Below are positions 28,138-37,666 of a stretch of DNA of 38,151 nucleotides, piece by piece (the stretch's first letter is position 1; every line of letters starts with the position of its first letter). The notes under the pieces are model-generated. The model worked only from the letters and a program-made list of their open reading frames with translations, did not search any database and was not told the DNA's origin. This DNA comes from a virus. Position numbers and translations under genes: made by a program. The stretch covers positions 1 through 38,151 of the IMG/VR virus record IMGVR_UViG_3300006793_000005; one strand, written 5' to 3'.

Positions 28138-29961
28138 TCACACCAAGTGTGTCTTGCCGATAATGTACACCCACAGGCCGCCTGAGCCGAGGAACATGGA
28201 GTTTGGGTCGTACTGGTTGTAGTTGTTGGTAGCATCGCCTAGCCGGGCGCGCACCTCTAGCCACTGCTCTGCACCGCCAACCGCCGATGCGCCACCGTCT
28301 ATGTCACGACGTGATGATGTGGATGACGTGGCGCGTCCCACAAACACCGGCTTGCCCTGCGCAGTCATGCCGTTGAGACTTGGGCTGCCAGAGCCGACCA
28401 GGTCCATCGCGTACAGCTCGAGGTTCCACGGCCGCGCCGTTGCTATTGTGCTTGAGGCGCCTACAAACGGGAGCGTGTATTGCTCGCCAAGCGCAACCAG
28501 GTCTACGGCCTTACCGTACCAGTTGGCGGACGCCAGATGGTCGAGCAGTTGCGTGCTCTTGCCGACCTGCTGGTAGTCAAACGTGTCACCCCGGATGCCG
28601 GTGCCAATGCCAACGCCTATGTCCAGCTGAAGAGCCGGCGTTATGGTTGAGCTTGAATCGTTAGCTATCTGCCCGATCACTTGCCGGTTTGCCCCGTCCC
28701 AGATCGTAAATGGCATCCAGTTGTACGTGAACAGAATGTGGTGGATCGTCATCGGGGCTTCGATGGGTATGTATCGCCGGTCGATCGCAAAAGTGTTCGC
28801 CGCGCCTGCAGTGATATACGGCTGGTTGGTGAACTTACGCGCTGCCATGCCAGAGAACTCGACATTATTGAATAGCGGCACAGCCAGAACGCTGTACGCA
28901 GCGCTCTCCTGGAGCTCCTCAAGCATTGGCAGGTCAGAGTCCATCTTGTAGCCGCCGTGCAGCTTCCGGCGCTCAAACTCGTCAACCACTGCCATCATGG
29001 TCTGCACGCCAAGCGTGGCGCTTCCAGAGTCGTTGGCCACGATCGGGTCGCCTGGCGCAGAGGTTGTGCCGATGAGCGCTCGAGAAGTGGACGAGTTAAT
29101 GCCTGCCCCGGTGGTGCCCGCAGCTGCGTGCGTCAGGTTGTCATTGGGCACACCATCGTGCCTGGCGGGTATGTTCTGGATGGTTGGCCCGGAGTCGCGC
29201 ACCGTCAGCTTCGTCAGAAACCTCATCGAGACCTCGATAGACACCAGGGCCGTGTCGATGGTCGCGGTGCCCAAACTCGCCGCCATGATGACGAAGATGT
29301 AGCTCTTCATCGGGTCGATGACCTCGTTGATGTCTGACGCCACCCATGGGTTCAGACGCACATACGAGTCAGACAGATAGATGCTCTCGATGCGCCCGGA
29401 CCAAACCGTTCGCCCAGGTCGGAGGTTGCTCGACAGGGGGCCCGTAGGGTCGAACCAGGTGGGCTTCTTCTCCATGATGCCGAGCTCGATAACGAGACGG
29501 TCCTTGTTTACATATGAGATCTCCCCATTAGGAGATGCTGCGGGTCCGGCAGGCGCAGCGGTCGCGGACCCGTCAAAGTTCCCCACAATGGCGGCGGGCT
29601 CCAGCCTTTGGTCAAACGAGAAGCTGACCTCGTCGAGAATGATGGGCGGCGAGCTGTCGCTCGGCGTGACAGACTTTCCAGTCCTCCCACTCGTCGTAAA
29701 GCTCAGGTGCTCCTGGAGTGGTGGCAGCATAAACGGGATGCCATGAAACGGCGACCCGTCCCTCCCCTGACACGTGTTCGTCTTGCTAGACAGCACCGGC
29801 ATGGAGAGGTTTATCCTGAACGGTGCGTAGGCGCTCTCCATCTGGTCGGCCGCGATATTGGCCCCAGTGAGCTCTGCCTGCGCCAGAACGGGCGGGTCTA
29901 CGACGTGCTTCGTTAACAGCTTTGCGCCACGCGCCAGCTTGCTGCGTGAAATCTTGGCCAT
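28138..29961 (-). CDS. Large structural protein of unknown role
   Basis: 607 residues starting at the ATG at 29961 (TGATG overlap with the previous gene); a frame extending to 30036 is a shadow of that gene. After a basic helical N-terminus (ISRSKLARGAKLLTKHVV) the protein is beta-rich with Gly/Ser/Thr loops and many aromatic residues (HHILFTYNWMPFTIWDG, WNLELYAMDLVGSGSP, GGLWVYIIGKTHLV). It resembles a virion surface or tail protein, but I do not recognise the family. The end and the upstream 312-residue protein share a general pattern of Trp-rich closing strands. Receptor-binding or tail-appendage roles are possible. Confidence 0.6.
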   Translation of the reverse strand: MAKISRSKLARGAKLLTKHVVDPPVLAQAELTGANIAADQMESAYAPFRINLSMPVLSSKTNTCQGRDGSPFHGIPFMLPPLQEHLSFTTSGRTGKSVTPSDSSPPIILDEVSFSFDQRLEPAAIVGNFDGSATAAPAGPAASPNGEISYVNKDRLVIELGIMEKKPTWFDPTGPLSSNLRPGRTVWSGRIESIYLSDSYVRLNPWVASDINEVIDPMKSYIFVIMAASLGTATIDTALVSIEVSMRFLTKLTVRDSGPTIQNIPARHDGVPNDNLTHAAAGTTGAGINSSTSRALIGTTSAPGDPIVANDSGSATLGVQTMMAVVDEFERRKLHGGYKMDSDLPMLEELQESAAYSVLAVPLFNNVEFSGMAARKFTNQPYITAGAANTFAIDRRYIPIEAPMTIHHILFTYNWMPFTIWDGANRQVIGQIANDSSSTITPALQLDIGVGIGTGIRGDTFDYQQVGKSTQLLDHLASANWYGKAVDLVALGEQYTLPFVGASSTIATARPWNLELYAMDLVGSGSPSLNGMTAQGKPVFVGRATSSTSSRRDIDGGASAVGGAEQWLEVRARLGDATNNYNQYDPNSMFLGSGGLWVYIIGKTHLV

Positions 29962-30899
29962 CAGAGCGTCTGAACCTCCTCGAGCACAGTGAGCGTCATG
30001 CTCCAGGCCTGGACATACCACGGGACAGCGCCCCATGACCCACGCGTATACACTGCCCCGTCGTATAGCGGAATCGACACAGCTATGCGAACGCGAGAAC
30101 GCTGGTGGAGTGGTATGTTCAGGTCCCTGTGCTCGACAATGCGACCATACAGCGGGCGCACGTCGGTGATGTCGCCTGAGTCATAGTGCGGTTTGAAGTC
30201 GTTCCAGCCTGTTGCGGTGGAGTTGGGCTCTATGAGAGACGAACTCTCCTCATTGAGCACCCATGCCGTGCGCGTGTATTCCACGTCCGTCATCACAGCG
30301 TCCTCTGGCGTGCCGGGGTTCATCACATCCAGCACAATTGGCACATCCACCGTCGATGACGACGTACTGTAGCCGCTGGGTGGAGCGCTCGCCGGAACGG
30401 CTGCGTTGTTATACGTGTATGCCGGTGCCACCGCAGGGTCATACGTGCCGGGGTATGGGCGCGCAGCGTTGGCCCCGCCATCGTTGTGCATCATCACACT
30501 TACGCCATAAAGGATGGCCGGTCGGCTAAAGTGGAACATGCGCGTCCACGCGTACTGATCCCCGCCAATAGCAGAGTTGAAGTTCTCCAGGCCCGGTATC
30601 GCGGTGCCCTTGAATCTCATGATGTTGAACGGCGCGCTCTCGGGCGAAGCGCCTTGGATGTCGTCGTTCTTTACCTGTAGCCACGGCCACCTGGAGTAAT
30701 TTGTTGAACTCCGGTCGGCCGGATTAAAGCCAGCGTGATACTGCGTGGCGACGAAGCGCTGCTTTGTGTTGCCCTTTTTGACGTTGTTGATGCCATCGGT
30801 GACTTCACCAAGCGCTTTCTCAAGGCGCGAACCATCGATCGTCGTTCCATCGTAGAAGACCTCATGCGTCAGGCTGCGGGTGTGTCTTCGCCACGCCAT
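29961..30899 (-). CDS. Structural protein of unknown role
   Basis: 312 residues from the ATG at 30899 (TAATG overlap). Earlier codons in the same frame (to 31046) are a shadow of the beta-helical gene. Short helical start (RLEKALGEVTDGINNVKKG), then beta-rich sequence with Ser/Thr/Gly/Asn loops (SRPAILYGVSVMMHNDGG, STSSSTVDVPIVLDVMN, RVRIAVSIPLYDGAVY) ending in AWSMTLTVLEEVQTL. It is probably a tail or head-surface component that works with the 607-residue neighbour, since the two are coupled and similar in style. No function is assigned. Confidence 0.55.
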   Translation of the reverse strand: MAWRRHTRSLTHEVFYDGTTIDGSRLEKALGEVTDGINNVKKGNTKQRFVATQYHAGFNPADRSSTNYSRWPWLQVKNDDIQGASPESAPFNIMRFKGTAIPGLENFNSAIGGDQYAWTRMFHFSRPAILYGVSVMMHNDGGANAARPYPGTYDPAVAPAYTYNNAAVPASAPPSGYSTSSSTVDVPIVLDVMNPGTPEDAVMTDVEYTRTAWVLNEESSSLIEPNSTATGWNDFKPHYDSGDITDVRPLYGRIVEHRDLNIPLHQRSRVRIAVSIPLYDGAVYTRGSWGAVPWYVQAWSMTLTVLEEVQTL

Positions 30900-31501
30900 T
30901 AGATATTCCCCGTTCCGGTTGCAGTGCCAGCGGTAAACAACGTGTTCCCGGTCTTGTTGTAGCAGAACGCTATCTGCACGTTTGCCGCTGGACCAGCGTG
31001 CTGCACCATCGGAGCGACCGTCGTCCCGCTGCCACGGAATACGCACCCGAGGAACACAACCTTGGCGGCAGCGTCAATCGTCACCATGGACGTGTCGCTG
31101 TCCAGGTCTCTCTGAAATGTGCAACCGCGAAACAGCACCGAAGCGCCAGCCTTCACATTCACACAGTCTGTGCCGTCTACCGTAAACACAGACACGCCGT
31201 CTATGACAGCGTCTGCACCCACCACCAGTCGCCTACGCATGAAGGTGCCAGGAGATATCGCGTGGAGCTCTGAGTTCTCCTTCTCGAGAACCTTGCCGCC
31301 CCAGCTGCCAGGCGCCATGAGCGCCACATTGTTCCTCGTCAGCCTCTCGTCTAGCGGTGAGCCTGGGAGGGTTAGCCCTATCGCCTCGACGACATCGCTG
31401 ACGCTCCTGCGCACGATGAGGTTGTAGTTCTCGGCCTTAACCTCAGCCTCTGCGCCACGGCGCTCATGCCTGCGCCTGATAAGGAGCTCGTCAAGGCTCA
31501 T
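30899..31501 (-). CDS. Beta-helix-like tail protein
   Basis: 200 residues, ATG at 31501 overlapping the upstream stop (ATGA). A basic helical start (LDELLIRRRHERRGAEAEVK) leads into short repeating strands with Gly turns (VVGADAVIDGVSVFTVDG, NVKAGASVLFRGCTFQRD, IDAAAKVVFLGCVFRGSG). The repeated GC(T/V)F(Q/R) turns are typical of right-handed parallel beta-helices found in tail spikes and fibre bases. It could be a spike tip or trimer core. There is no catalytic motif and no long collagen-like region. Confidence 0.6.
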   Translation of the reverse strand: MSLDELLIRRRHERRGAEAEVKAENYNLIVRRSVSDVVEAIGLTLPGSPLDERLTRNNVALMAPGSWGGKVLEKENSELHAISPGTFMRRRLVVGADAVIDGVSVFTVDGTDCVNVKAGASVLFRGCTFQRDLDSDTSMVTIDAAAKVVFLGCVFRGSGTTVAPMVQHAGPAANVQIAFCYNKTGNTLFTAGTATGTGNI

Positions 31502-34335
31502 CTGCCCCGCCTTCGACGTGCCGCGCCGACAATCCTGTAGAGGAACTTCACGCTCTCGAACTTGAGGCGCTCTGCAGGGTTGCGCATGAAGCCGAAGATC
31601 ATTGCGGCAACACTGTTGCCCTTAACGGACTCAGACGTGACGATCTCATCAACCTGCTCGTCGCCAATCAGGTAGGTGTTGGCCTCGTAGGTGGTGGTCG
31701 TCTCCGTCCCATAGATGATTGACGCACCGAAGTCTGGGCGCCGAAGCGTGGACGTGCCATCCAACACACGGTCTCTGACCGTGAACTCCGCGTTCACACT
31801 TGGGTACAGGTTGGTCTTAATGCTCACGGGTTTGGTGAAGGTTGCAACGCCGCCAATGTAGTCCACAACCTGAGCCGACCAGGTCTTCATGTCTGCGGCC
31901 ATCATTGTGTTGAAGATGCTCTGGGACCAGTTCTGGTTCCCTGCATGGTCCGTCCCAACGTCATGACTCAGGAGCCTGATGCACATGCCGCGCCCCTTTA
32001 CCCGCGCGTCCTCTGGCAGCCCCACGTCCTCGGACATGTACGCCCAATCCACAGGCTGCGCGACATTATCCTCTTTGTTGACGCTGGCAAAGCGCCACTC
32101 TCTCCATACCAGCGCATCGCCATCCACGTCACCGGCAGTGACAGATGTTGTCGTCACCCAGTCCGTCACATAGCCAGCAGGGGCTGTGTTCGCCTGCATA
32201 ATCCCCATGCCAGACACGTCCGCGTCGGCAATGGTCCGCATAGGGATGTAGCAGAGCAGATTCTGCTTGGACGGCAGCAGGTTCATGTACGGGTCAAACG
32301 TGTGCCCAACACCCGTACCCTGCCAGTCCAGGTTGATCTCCAAGCCGTTCCGCACCGCGTTCCCGGCGCCATCCTCACACTTCCTCTTCACCCACCCCGC
32401 AGCCGATCCAAGGCGCTCGGGCGGGAAGATGAGGTCTATGTCGGTGCTCGTCGTGTCGTCATCAAAGATGGGGCGCCACTTGGTAAAGTCAAAAAAGAAG
32501 CGCACGCGCACACGCGTCATGTAGTACGTCGTCGCTGGCATAATATCAGGCACGAGATACACCGGGATAAGCACCGTGCGAGATGGCGCTCCGGGCGCAG
32601 ACTCGCCGTTTGGCGCCGTGGCCCCGGTCGCAGTGCCCGTGAACTTGTACTGCTGCTCGACAGGTATCCACTCACCCAGGATCAGCATGTTGCCAAGGGC
32701 ATGTGTCGCCGCCCGGTGGCTTATGTATTTGCCAGCGATGGTCCGATAGTCCTCGTCATCGATGCTGCGGTCGATGGCGCCCCCTCGGCCATACTCCAGG
32801 ATGTATGCCGAGCGAGACACTGTGTCGTCGTCTACGTTTGTGACTCCGCCGTACCGCGCCTGGTCAACCACCACTTTGGTTTCTACCGACCCGACCAAGA
32901 ACAAGCTCTCCCCGCGAGCCACTGGCCACGGGAGCGTAATATTCCTCACAGCGCCGACATCAGACAGCCCATGCTCTGCCGTGTTGGACTCATAACTCCA
33001 AAGGGACCACTCCCCGCCAGTGAAGCAGAGGGTGACGTTCTCCTCCGGCAATGTCACCAGAACGCTCTCGATGTGCTCGCTATAGGCCACTGAGGCGCCC
33101 ACCGTATTGAGCGTTATGACGCTGTTGCGCTGCGGGACGCGGGTGTTGATCGCCCCGGTCTCCGCCGTCACTGCCGGAAAGAAGGTCGTCATCGGGTCTG
33201 TGATGAAGTCCGTGAACAGCGGGGCGATCGGGCCAGAGACCGTCTGCACCTCCATCGGGTTCCCGGACAGGTGCACGCCGTGCTGACTGAGCCATATGAC
33301 GGCGTTGTCCGTCTTCGTCACGCAAGACTGGGAAACACACCCAATAGACTCAGACACCATCACGGGCTCCATGCCGCCATTCGCGACAGGGTCTCCGCTC
33401 CTAGACGCGGGCTGATAGAGGAACGTCTCGGTGTCCGTGAAGATGTAGATGCTCTGCCCCATCGGGGCCAACGCGGTGATGGTGCGCTCGGTTGGGACCA
33501 CAATGAAGTCGAAGTCAATGAACGCAGTCGGGTCGTCAGGCTGCGAAAAGAAGACCTCTCGGTCGTTGCCAGCGATGACGAGCCTGCCACCCCACGACGT
33601 GAGCGCCTGGGGCGAAGGAACGCCAGCGGCCGTGAGGTATGCGTACACGCCAATGTCCGGCCCTCGAGAAGGCGTCACCCGCCATATCATCGAGGACTCG
33701 CAATACGGAGGCGCCCACTTCTGCATGTGCGCACCGGCAACAAAGCGTCGGCGATTCCCCCTGAACGTGGACGGCGTGTATGCGTAGAGCTCGGTGGCAG
33801 ATGAGCCGAAGAACACAGTGTCCCGCACCTCCGTAAACGAGAACGTCTCCTCGCTCGTCGCCACAAGCCAGCCCTGGTAGTCCTTGTCGAAGTTGGTCTC
33901 GTACTGGCCGTGGCGCAGTTCGACATCGTTGCGACGGACGCCAGACTCAGACGTGTGCCTGTATAGCGGCTCTTCCCAGCGTTCCCTCGTCGTCACGTCA
34001 TAGATGCTGACCACGTAGATGTTGGCGATCTGGGCGCGCTCGTTCGCCACTTCAGACGTGTATGCGCGGGACTTGAACACGCTGATGATCTGCTCGTGCC
34101 CAAAGTCCGTGAGCAGCAGGTAGCTACCCAAGTGCTTGGTGTACCCGGACTCTGCCACCACTCCGGGGATGTTGTGCGTCATGAGGCTGTCGAACTGCGT
34201 GAGCTGACCAAACCCCTTGCGCACCTCCCATGCGCCGTGGCGCCGAAGCATGTTTAGCGCGAAGCTACCCTTGGACGGACGGTCGTATTTGATGCCCCCT
34301 CGGAGGATCTCAACTTCGTCATACCGGACAGCCAT
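31498..34335 (-). CDS. Tail nozzle / stabilisation-type protein
   Basis: 945 residues, ATG one base after the stop of the adaptor gene. The N-terminus MAVRYDEVEILRGGIKYDRP fits proteins that begin at the tail entrance. The body is beta-rich with repeating blade-like units (TALAPMGQSIYIFTDTETFL, SWGGRLVIAGNDREVFFSQP, TDNAVIWLSQHGVHLSGNP), suggesting a beta-propeller. Nozzle proteins of podoviruses (P22 gp10, T7 gp12) have this size and position, just after the adaptor. The match to this class is by position and repeat style. The end is basic (RRRRGR). Confidence 0.65.
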   Translation of the reverse strand: MAVRYDEVEILRGGIKYDRPSKGSFALNMLRRHGAWEVRKGFGQLTQFDSLMTHNIPGVVAESGYTKHLGSYLLLTDFGHEQIISVFKSRAYTSEVANERAQIANIYVVSIYDVTTRERWEEPLYRHTSESGVRRNDVELRHGQYETNFDKDYQGWLVATSEETFSFTEVRDTVFFGSSATELYAYTPSTFRGNRRRFVAGAHMQKWAPPYCESSMIWRVTPSRGPDIGVYAYLTAAGVPSPQALTSWGGRLVIAGNDREVFFSQPDDPTAFIDFDFIVVPTERTITALAPMGQSIYIFTDTETFLYQPASRSGDPVANGGMEPVMVSESIGCVSQSCVTKTDNAVIWLSQHGVHLSGNPMEVQTVSGPIAPLFTDFITDPMTTFFPAVTAETGAINTRVPQRNSVITLNTVGASVAYSEHIESVLVTLPEENVTLCFTGGEWSLWSYESNTAEHGLSDVGAVRNITLPWPVARGESLFLVGSVETKVVVDQARYGGVTNVDDDTVSRSAYILEYGRGGAIDRSIDDEDYRTIAGKYISHRAATHALGNMLILGEWIPVEQQYKFTGTATGATAPNGESAPGAPSRTVLIPVYLVPDIMPATTYYMTRVRVRFFFDFTKWRPIFDDDTTSTDIDLIFPPERLGSAAGWVKRKCEDGAGNAVRNGLEINLDWQGTGVGHTFDPYMNLLPSKQNLLCYIPMRTIADADVSGMGIMQANTAPAGYVTDWVTTTSVTAGDVDGDALVWREWRFASVNKEDNVAQPVDWAYMSEDVGLPEDARVKGRGMCIRLLSHDVGTDHAGNQNWSQSIFNTMMAADMKTWSAQVVDYIGGVATFTKPVSIKTNLYPSVNAEFTVRDRVLDGTSTLRRPDFGASIIYGTETTTTYEANTYLIGDEQVDEIVTSESVKGNSVAAMIFGFMRNPAERLKFESVKFLYRIVGAARRRRGR

Positions 34336-34336
34336 C

Positions 34337-34993
34337 TCACATCCACCTCACGTCAACGACGCTTTCCGTGACACCGCCGGAGCGAGACTCAAGATATGCG
34401 CGCAACTGCTCTACCCGCCTGGACAACTGCGTCTTCAGCTCAGGGTTCGCAGCAGCGTCAACAATGGCGTACTGCAAACACGCCAGCATCGCGATGATGT
34501 CATGAAAGCGCGTCAGGTCGTCGATGTACACCGCGCCCAGGCCCGCCCACGTCACAGCTGGCTCAGGGATGTAGTCGATCCTGATGCTCATCGTGACCTC
34601 AGCCGGGAACAACAACTCGGCGCCTCGCAGCGTGTAGCTGGCCCTGCCGCTATATGTGCTGCTCGCCGATACCGACGGCTCAAGTGTGCCGAGGACGTTG
34701 TCAGGAAGCGCAGCGCTCTCGATCTGGTAGATATTAATGAGTTGGTAGAGCCTGTTGGTTGCTGCGGCCCCAAGAATCGCAGGCACCGAGGTGCTCAGGT
34801 CCAGCGTCCTCGCGCTGGCGATCGAGTACACCTGGCTGCGCGAGTACACAAAGGGGTCTATCTCGGTGACGATTGCGCGGAAGTCGTCATATGCCCGCGC
34901 CAGCCAGAGCTCAACCTGGGCGTCGTTCACAAACGTCTTGTCGGGCTCGTCCATGTAAACCCGAAACGCTGCAGCGACTTCGTTCACCAACAT
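34337..34993 (-). CDS. Head-tail adaptor (gp4-like)
   Basis: 218 residues, overlapping the portal stop as TGATG. Helical start (LVNEVAAAFRVYMDEPD), then DAQVELWLARAYDDFRAIV, a central beta region, and a helical end (AMLACLQYAIVDAAAN, ELKTQLSRRVEQLRAYLESR). This arrangement directly after the portal gene is that of podovirus adaptors which form the ring under the portal and close the head. Assignment is mainly from position and layout. Confidence 0.7.
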   Translation of the reverse strand: MLVNEVAAAFRVYMDEPDKTFVNDAQVELWLARAYDDFRAIVTEIDPFVYSRSQVYSIASARTLDLSTSVPAILGAAATNRLYQLINIYQIESAALPDNVLGTLEPSVSASSTYSGRASYTLRGAELLFPAEVTMSIRIDYIPEPAVTWAGLGAVYIDDLTRFHDIIAMLACLQYAIVDAAANPELKTQLSRRVEQLRAYLESRSGGVTESVVDVRWM

Positions 34994-36954
34994 CAGCTAC
35001 CGCCCTCAAGACTTGAGATGGGACTCGCCATGCCTGGCAGGTTCTGGCCCTCTGTCGGGAACGGCACCTGAGCAAGAGTCTCCTGCGGGGGAGCGGGCTC
35101 TGCCACTGGCATCATCTGTGGCGCAGTCTGCTTGGGCGCCTGGTGCGGGGACACTGTCTTGGTGTTGGTGGCGTGCTGCCACTCCTGCTCGCCAACACCA
35201 AAGAAGGTGAAGTCTTTGATCACCTGGGCAATGTAGTCCTGAATCTCAGGCGCCAGGTCGTAATACTCCGGCGACTGCACGTACTCCGTGAAGACAACCG
35301 AGAACGCCTCGAGGTCGTCCGTCGGCAAGATCTCAATCTTGTTGCCAAGGATGATCGCCTGCAGCATGTCCTTGGCGTGACTGATGGCCACAAACTTGTC
35401 GGTCAGGTGCTTGTTAAAGGTGCGGAAGTTAACCGCGTCCTTCGCCTCTTCCGGCGTCATCAGGCCGAGTTGCGTCATCTCCAGCACACGAGACTCACGG
35501 TTAGCCGCGTCGACCCGGAACAGCGTGTTTGCGTCGATGTAGATCTCAGGGTTGTCGACGATGTCTTCGCTGGAGATGGCCCGCCACGCGGGCACGCCAG
35601 CATTGTCGAGCATCTTGACCATACGGCTTTCGGTGTAGTGACGCTTCATCAACATCAACACCGTCAACATCGTGTCTTCTACGGCCGCGATGACCTCATG
35701 CTGAGTCGCCAGCAACTGGGCCGAGTCCTGCTGCGTAAGGGTCCTGGCATGCACACCACTCTTCACGCCAGCCTCTCTGCGCCCCAGCGTGATGCCGTGC
35801 GCACCAGCAACGTCGCTCATCTCCTCACGCAAAAGGGCTGGCTCTCGCAGCACGTGGGACGGCAGCTGCTGCGGGTTTGCAGGCGAGGGGATGCCACCAC
35901 CAGGCGTGTACCGGACGATGCCGCCCGGCTTGTTCATGATGGTCCCCTTGCGCACGTCGGCTGTTCTAGGGATTAGCCACGGCGGGTTGCCCATCAGGCG
36001 GACGTTCGCGTGAATCTGTGTGCGCGTGCGGTTGTAGAGTTGCTGCAGGTCAGCGATCTGAACCATCGGCCCCTGGCCCCAAAGGTCTCCCTCGATGACG
36101 TGATAGCGCACCAGTCGCACAGGGAACGTGTCCCGGACGTCTTCGCTGAACTCGGTCTCGAGGTAGAGGTCGCCGCTTATAATGGCGTGGCGCCCGTCTC
36201 GCCAATAAACCTCGAACACCTCAACACGACCCTGCGGGACGTACACCTGGAACGGGTAGCGCTGCTCGTCCCCATCGGACGATAGACCCTCAATCTCCTC
36301 AGACTTGCTAGGATAGGTGTCCTTGAGCTCGCTCTTGGTGGCGTAACTGCGTATGGCAACCCAGCGAGCATCCCTCGGGTCATGAACACCCGGCTCAAAG
36401 AACATGTTCAGCGGGCTGACAACGTCGCACTTCACGCGGCCCATCACCTTCTTTCCGCCAACAACCTTGTCGGGCTTTGGCCCGTCGAGGTCGTCATCGC
36501 CAGGCATGGAGTTAGCCGCAGCGGTCACCTCGTATCCGGGCTCGTAATACGTGTGCAGCCCGCAGTTGCCTGTCTGGGCCATCCACCGTATTGCCTCCTG
36601 CCACTTCCTGGACTGCTTGTCCGAAAGCCAGAAGTACCTGAGCGCCATCTCGGAGGCCGTGGCCTTAGTGATGTCATCAACCGTGTCGCTGGCAGGGATA
36701 ACGACCGGGGTTGGTGGGTTGAGGGTGAGCCTGGAGATTATGCTGCGCTCGATGTTCATCATCTGGTTGACGGTGACGCGAACCTCGCCTGGCGCCCGGT
36801 TGATCCTGGCGTAGTCTTCCTTTCGCTTATCCCAGAACAACCACTGCTCGCCACGCAGCATCTTAATGGCCACAGACCACTCTCTGTCCTCGCGCGTGCG
36901 CTCACTCTTCGAGCGCGATATGCGAGACTGCATGTCGGTGGGGAACCGGGCCAC
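34993..36954 (-). CDS. Portal protein
   Basis: 653 residues with a GTG start at 36954 overlapping the upstream stop. Basic helical start (SRISRSKSERTREDREW), then KMLRGEQWLFWD, VNQMMNIERSIISRLTLNPP, and a clip/stem-like region with FEVYWRDGRHAIISGDLY and MVQIADLQQLYNRTRTQIH. A barrel-like helical C-terminal region and a Pro/Gln-rich tail follow. This order is that of P22-type portal proteins. The portal forms the dodecameric vertex used for packaging and ejection. Size and the following adaptor gene agree. Confidence 0.85.
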   Translation of the reverse strand: MARFPTDMQSRISRSKSERTREDREWSVAIKMLRGEQWLFWDKRKEDYARINRAPGEVRVTVNQMMNIERSIISRLTLNPPTPVVIPASDTVDDITKATASEMALRYFWLSDKQSRKWQEAIRWMAQTGNCGLHTYYEPGYEVTAAANSMPGDDDLDGPKPDKVVGGKKVMGRVKCDVVSPLNMFFEPGVHDPRDARWVAIRSYATKSELKDTYPSKSEEIEGLSSDGDEQRYPFQVYVPQGRVEVFEVYWRDGRHAIISGDLYLETEFSEDVRDTFPVRLVRYHVIEGDLWGQGPMVQIADLQQLYNRTRTQIHANVRLMGNPPWLIPRTADVRKGTIMNKPGGIVRYTPGGGIPSPANPQQLPSHVLREPALLREEMSDVAGAHGITLGRREAGVKSGVHARTLTQQDSAQLLATQHEVIAAVEDTMLTVLMLMKRHYTESRMVKMLDNAGVPAWRAISSEDIVDNPEIYIDANTLFRVDAANRESRVLEMTQLGLMTPEEAKDAVNFRTFNKHLTDKFVAISHAKDMLQAIILGNKIEILPTDDLEAFSVVFTEYVQSPEYYDLAPEIQDYIAQVIKDFTFFGVGEQEWQHATNTKTVSPHQAPKQTAPQMMPVAEPAPPQETLAQVPFPTEGQNLPGMASPISSLEGGS

Positions 36955-37457
36955 TACTTTAACCCACCCCGAAGATGCATCTCCCGAAGCGCCCGATTGC
37001 GCTCTTCAGGGGACATATTCATGAGGGTGCGCGCAGTTGGGTCTCCAACGGTCGCCGCATACGCGCCTGGGAGGGAGGACGCGATTTTAGCGCCACCCAG
37101 TGCCGCCCCACTCGCATCCCCCTGTGCAATGGCGTCTACGCCAGCGCCAATCGCACTGCCGACACCCATGCCCGCGCCAACGCCGCTAAGCGCACCACCA
37201 ACCCCACCGGCAGTACCTGCAGCCACCGCTGCTGGCGTTGCCAAGTACCCAAGGCCGCCGGTCACGCCCCCAGCAACACCGAGCCCGACAGGCAAGAGAA
37301 CCTTGGTCAGGAAGTCATCCCACCCAAAGGCGTTCTCCGCGTCCCGACGGCGCTGCCCTGCAAGGCGAGCCTGAGCAGCCTCCTTGCGCTGTCGGTCTTC
37401 CGGCGATGACTCGCCCCAGCCCGTGCCACCTGCTCCACCTCCACCCCAGTCAGCCAT
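36954..37457 (-). CDS. Gly/Ala-rich small virion protein
   Basis: 167 residues. Gly-rich start (MADWGGGGAGGTGWGE), a charged helix (RQRKEAAQARLAGQRRRDAE), then a long Gly/Ala stretch (about 55-115, LGVAGGVTGGLGYLATPA and AGMGVGSAIGAGVDAIA) that could be membrane-active, and a helical end (SPEERNRALREMHL). Gly-rich glycine-zipper-like stretches occur in phage pore-forming and ejection proteins, which need to enter the host membrane. It overlaps the small membrane-protein gene by 8 bases and the portal start by 1 base. Confidence 0.6.
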   Translation of the reverse strand: MADWGGGGAGGTGWGESSPEDRQRKEAAQARLAGQRRRDAENAFGWDDFLTKVLLPVGLGVAGGVTGGLGYLATPAAVAAGTAGGVGGALSGVGAGMGVGSAIGAGVDAIAQGDASGAALGGAKIASSLPGAYAATVGDPTARTLMNMSPEERNRALREMHLRGGLK

Positions 37458-37605
37458 CTGTGTACTCCTCTCTGATGGAATCTAGCAGCCCTATCTCGCG
37501 TGACTCATCTTGCCTCATCGACCTCTCCCTGTCGATGAGGAGCCACATGAAGTAGCCGCACTCGACGAGCACCACGGAAGCGACAAAGTAGAAGAGGTCT
37601 TGCAT
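37450..37605 (-). CDS. Small membrane protein
   Basis: 51 residues from the ATG at 37605 (MQDLFYFVASVVLVECGYF...). One membrane helix (about 4-23) is followed by a charged helix (DRERSMRQDESREIGLLD). An upstream in-frame GTG at 37647 would read straight through the terminator hairpin and is rejected. The ATG is nine bases after the hairpin arm, with no good Shine-Dalgarno, so translation may be inefficient or controlled by the hairpin. It could be a holin-like or head protein; no function is assigned. Confidence 0.5.
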   Translation of the reverse strand: MQDLFYFVASVVLVECGYFMWLLIDRERSMRQDESREIGLLDSIREEYTDG

Positions 37606-37613
37606 ATATAAGA

Positions 37614-37651
37614 AGAGGTGCAGCGCCAAGGGGAGTCGACGCTGCACCTCT
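37614..37651 (-). terminator. Strong hairpin after the capsid gene
   Basis: AGAGGTGCAGCG (37614-37625) is the exact reverse complement of CGCTGCACCTCT (37640-37651), giving a 12-bp GC-rich stem with a 14-base loop. In the direction of transcription it starts 16 bases after the capsid stop and is followed by a U-rich stretch, TTCTTATATATG on the minus strand. It probably terminates or reduces transcription after the capsid gene, giving high capsid and lower portal levels. Confidence 0.75.
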
Positions 37652-37666
37652 AAACCTTGCCGGGGG

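Noticed and set aside
31945-33093. 382-codon plus-strand frame inside the nozzle gene
   Set aside because: His/Arg/Val-rich shadow of the long minus-strand gene; no ribosome site and no domain. The same applies to 35143-35976, 36382-37374 and 14878-15666 (minus).
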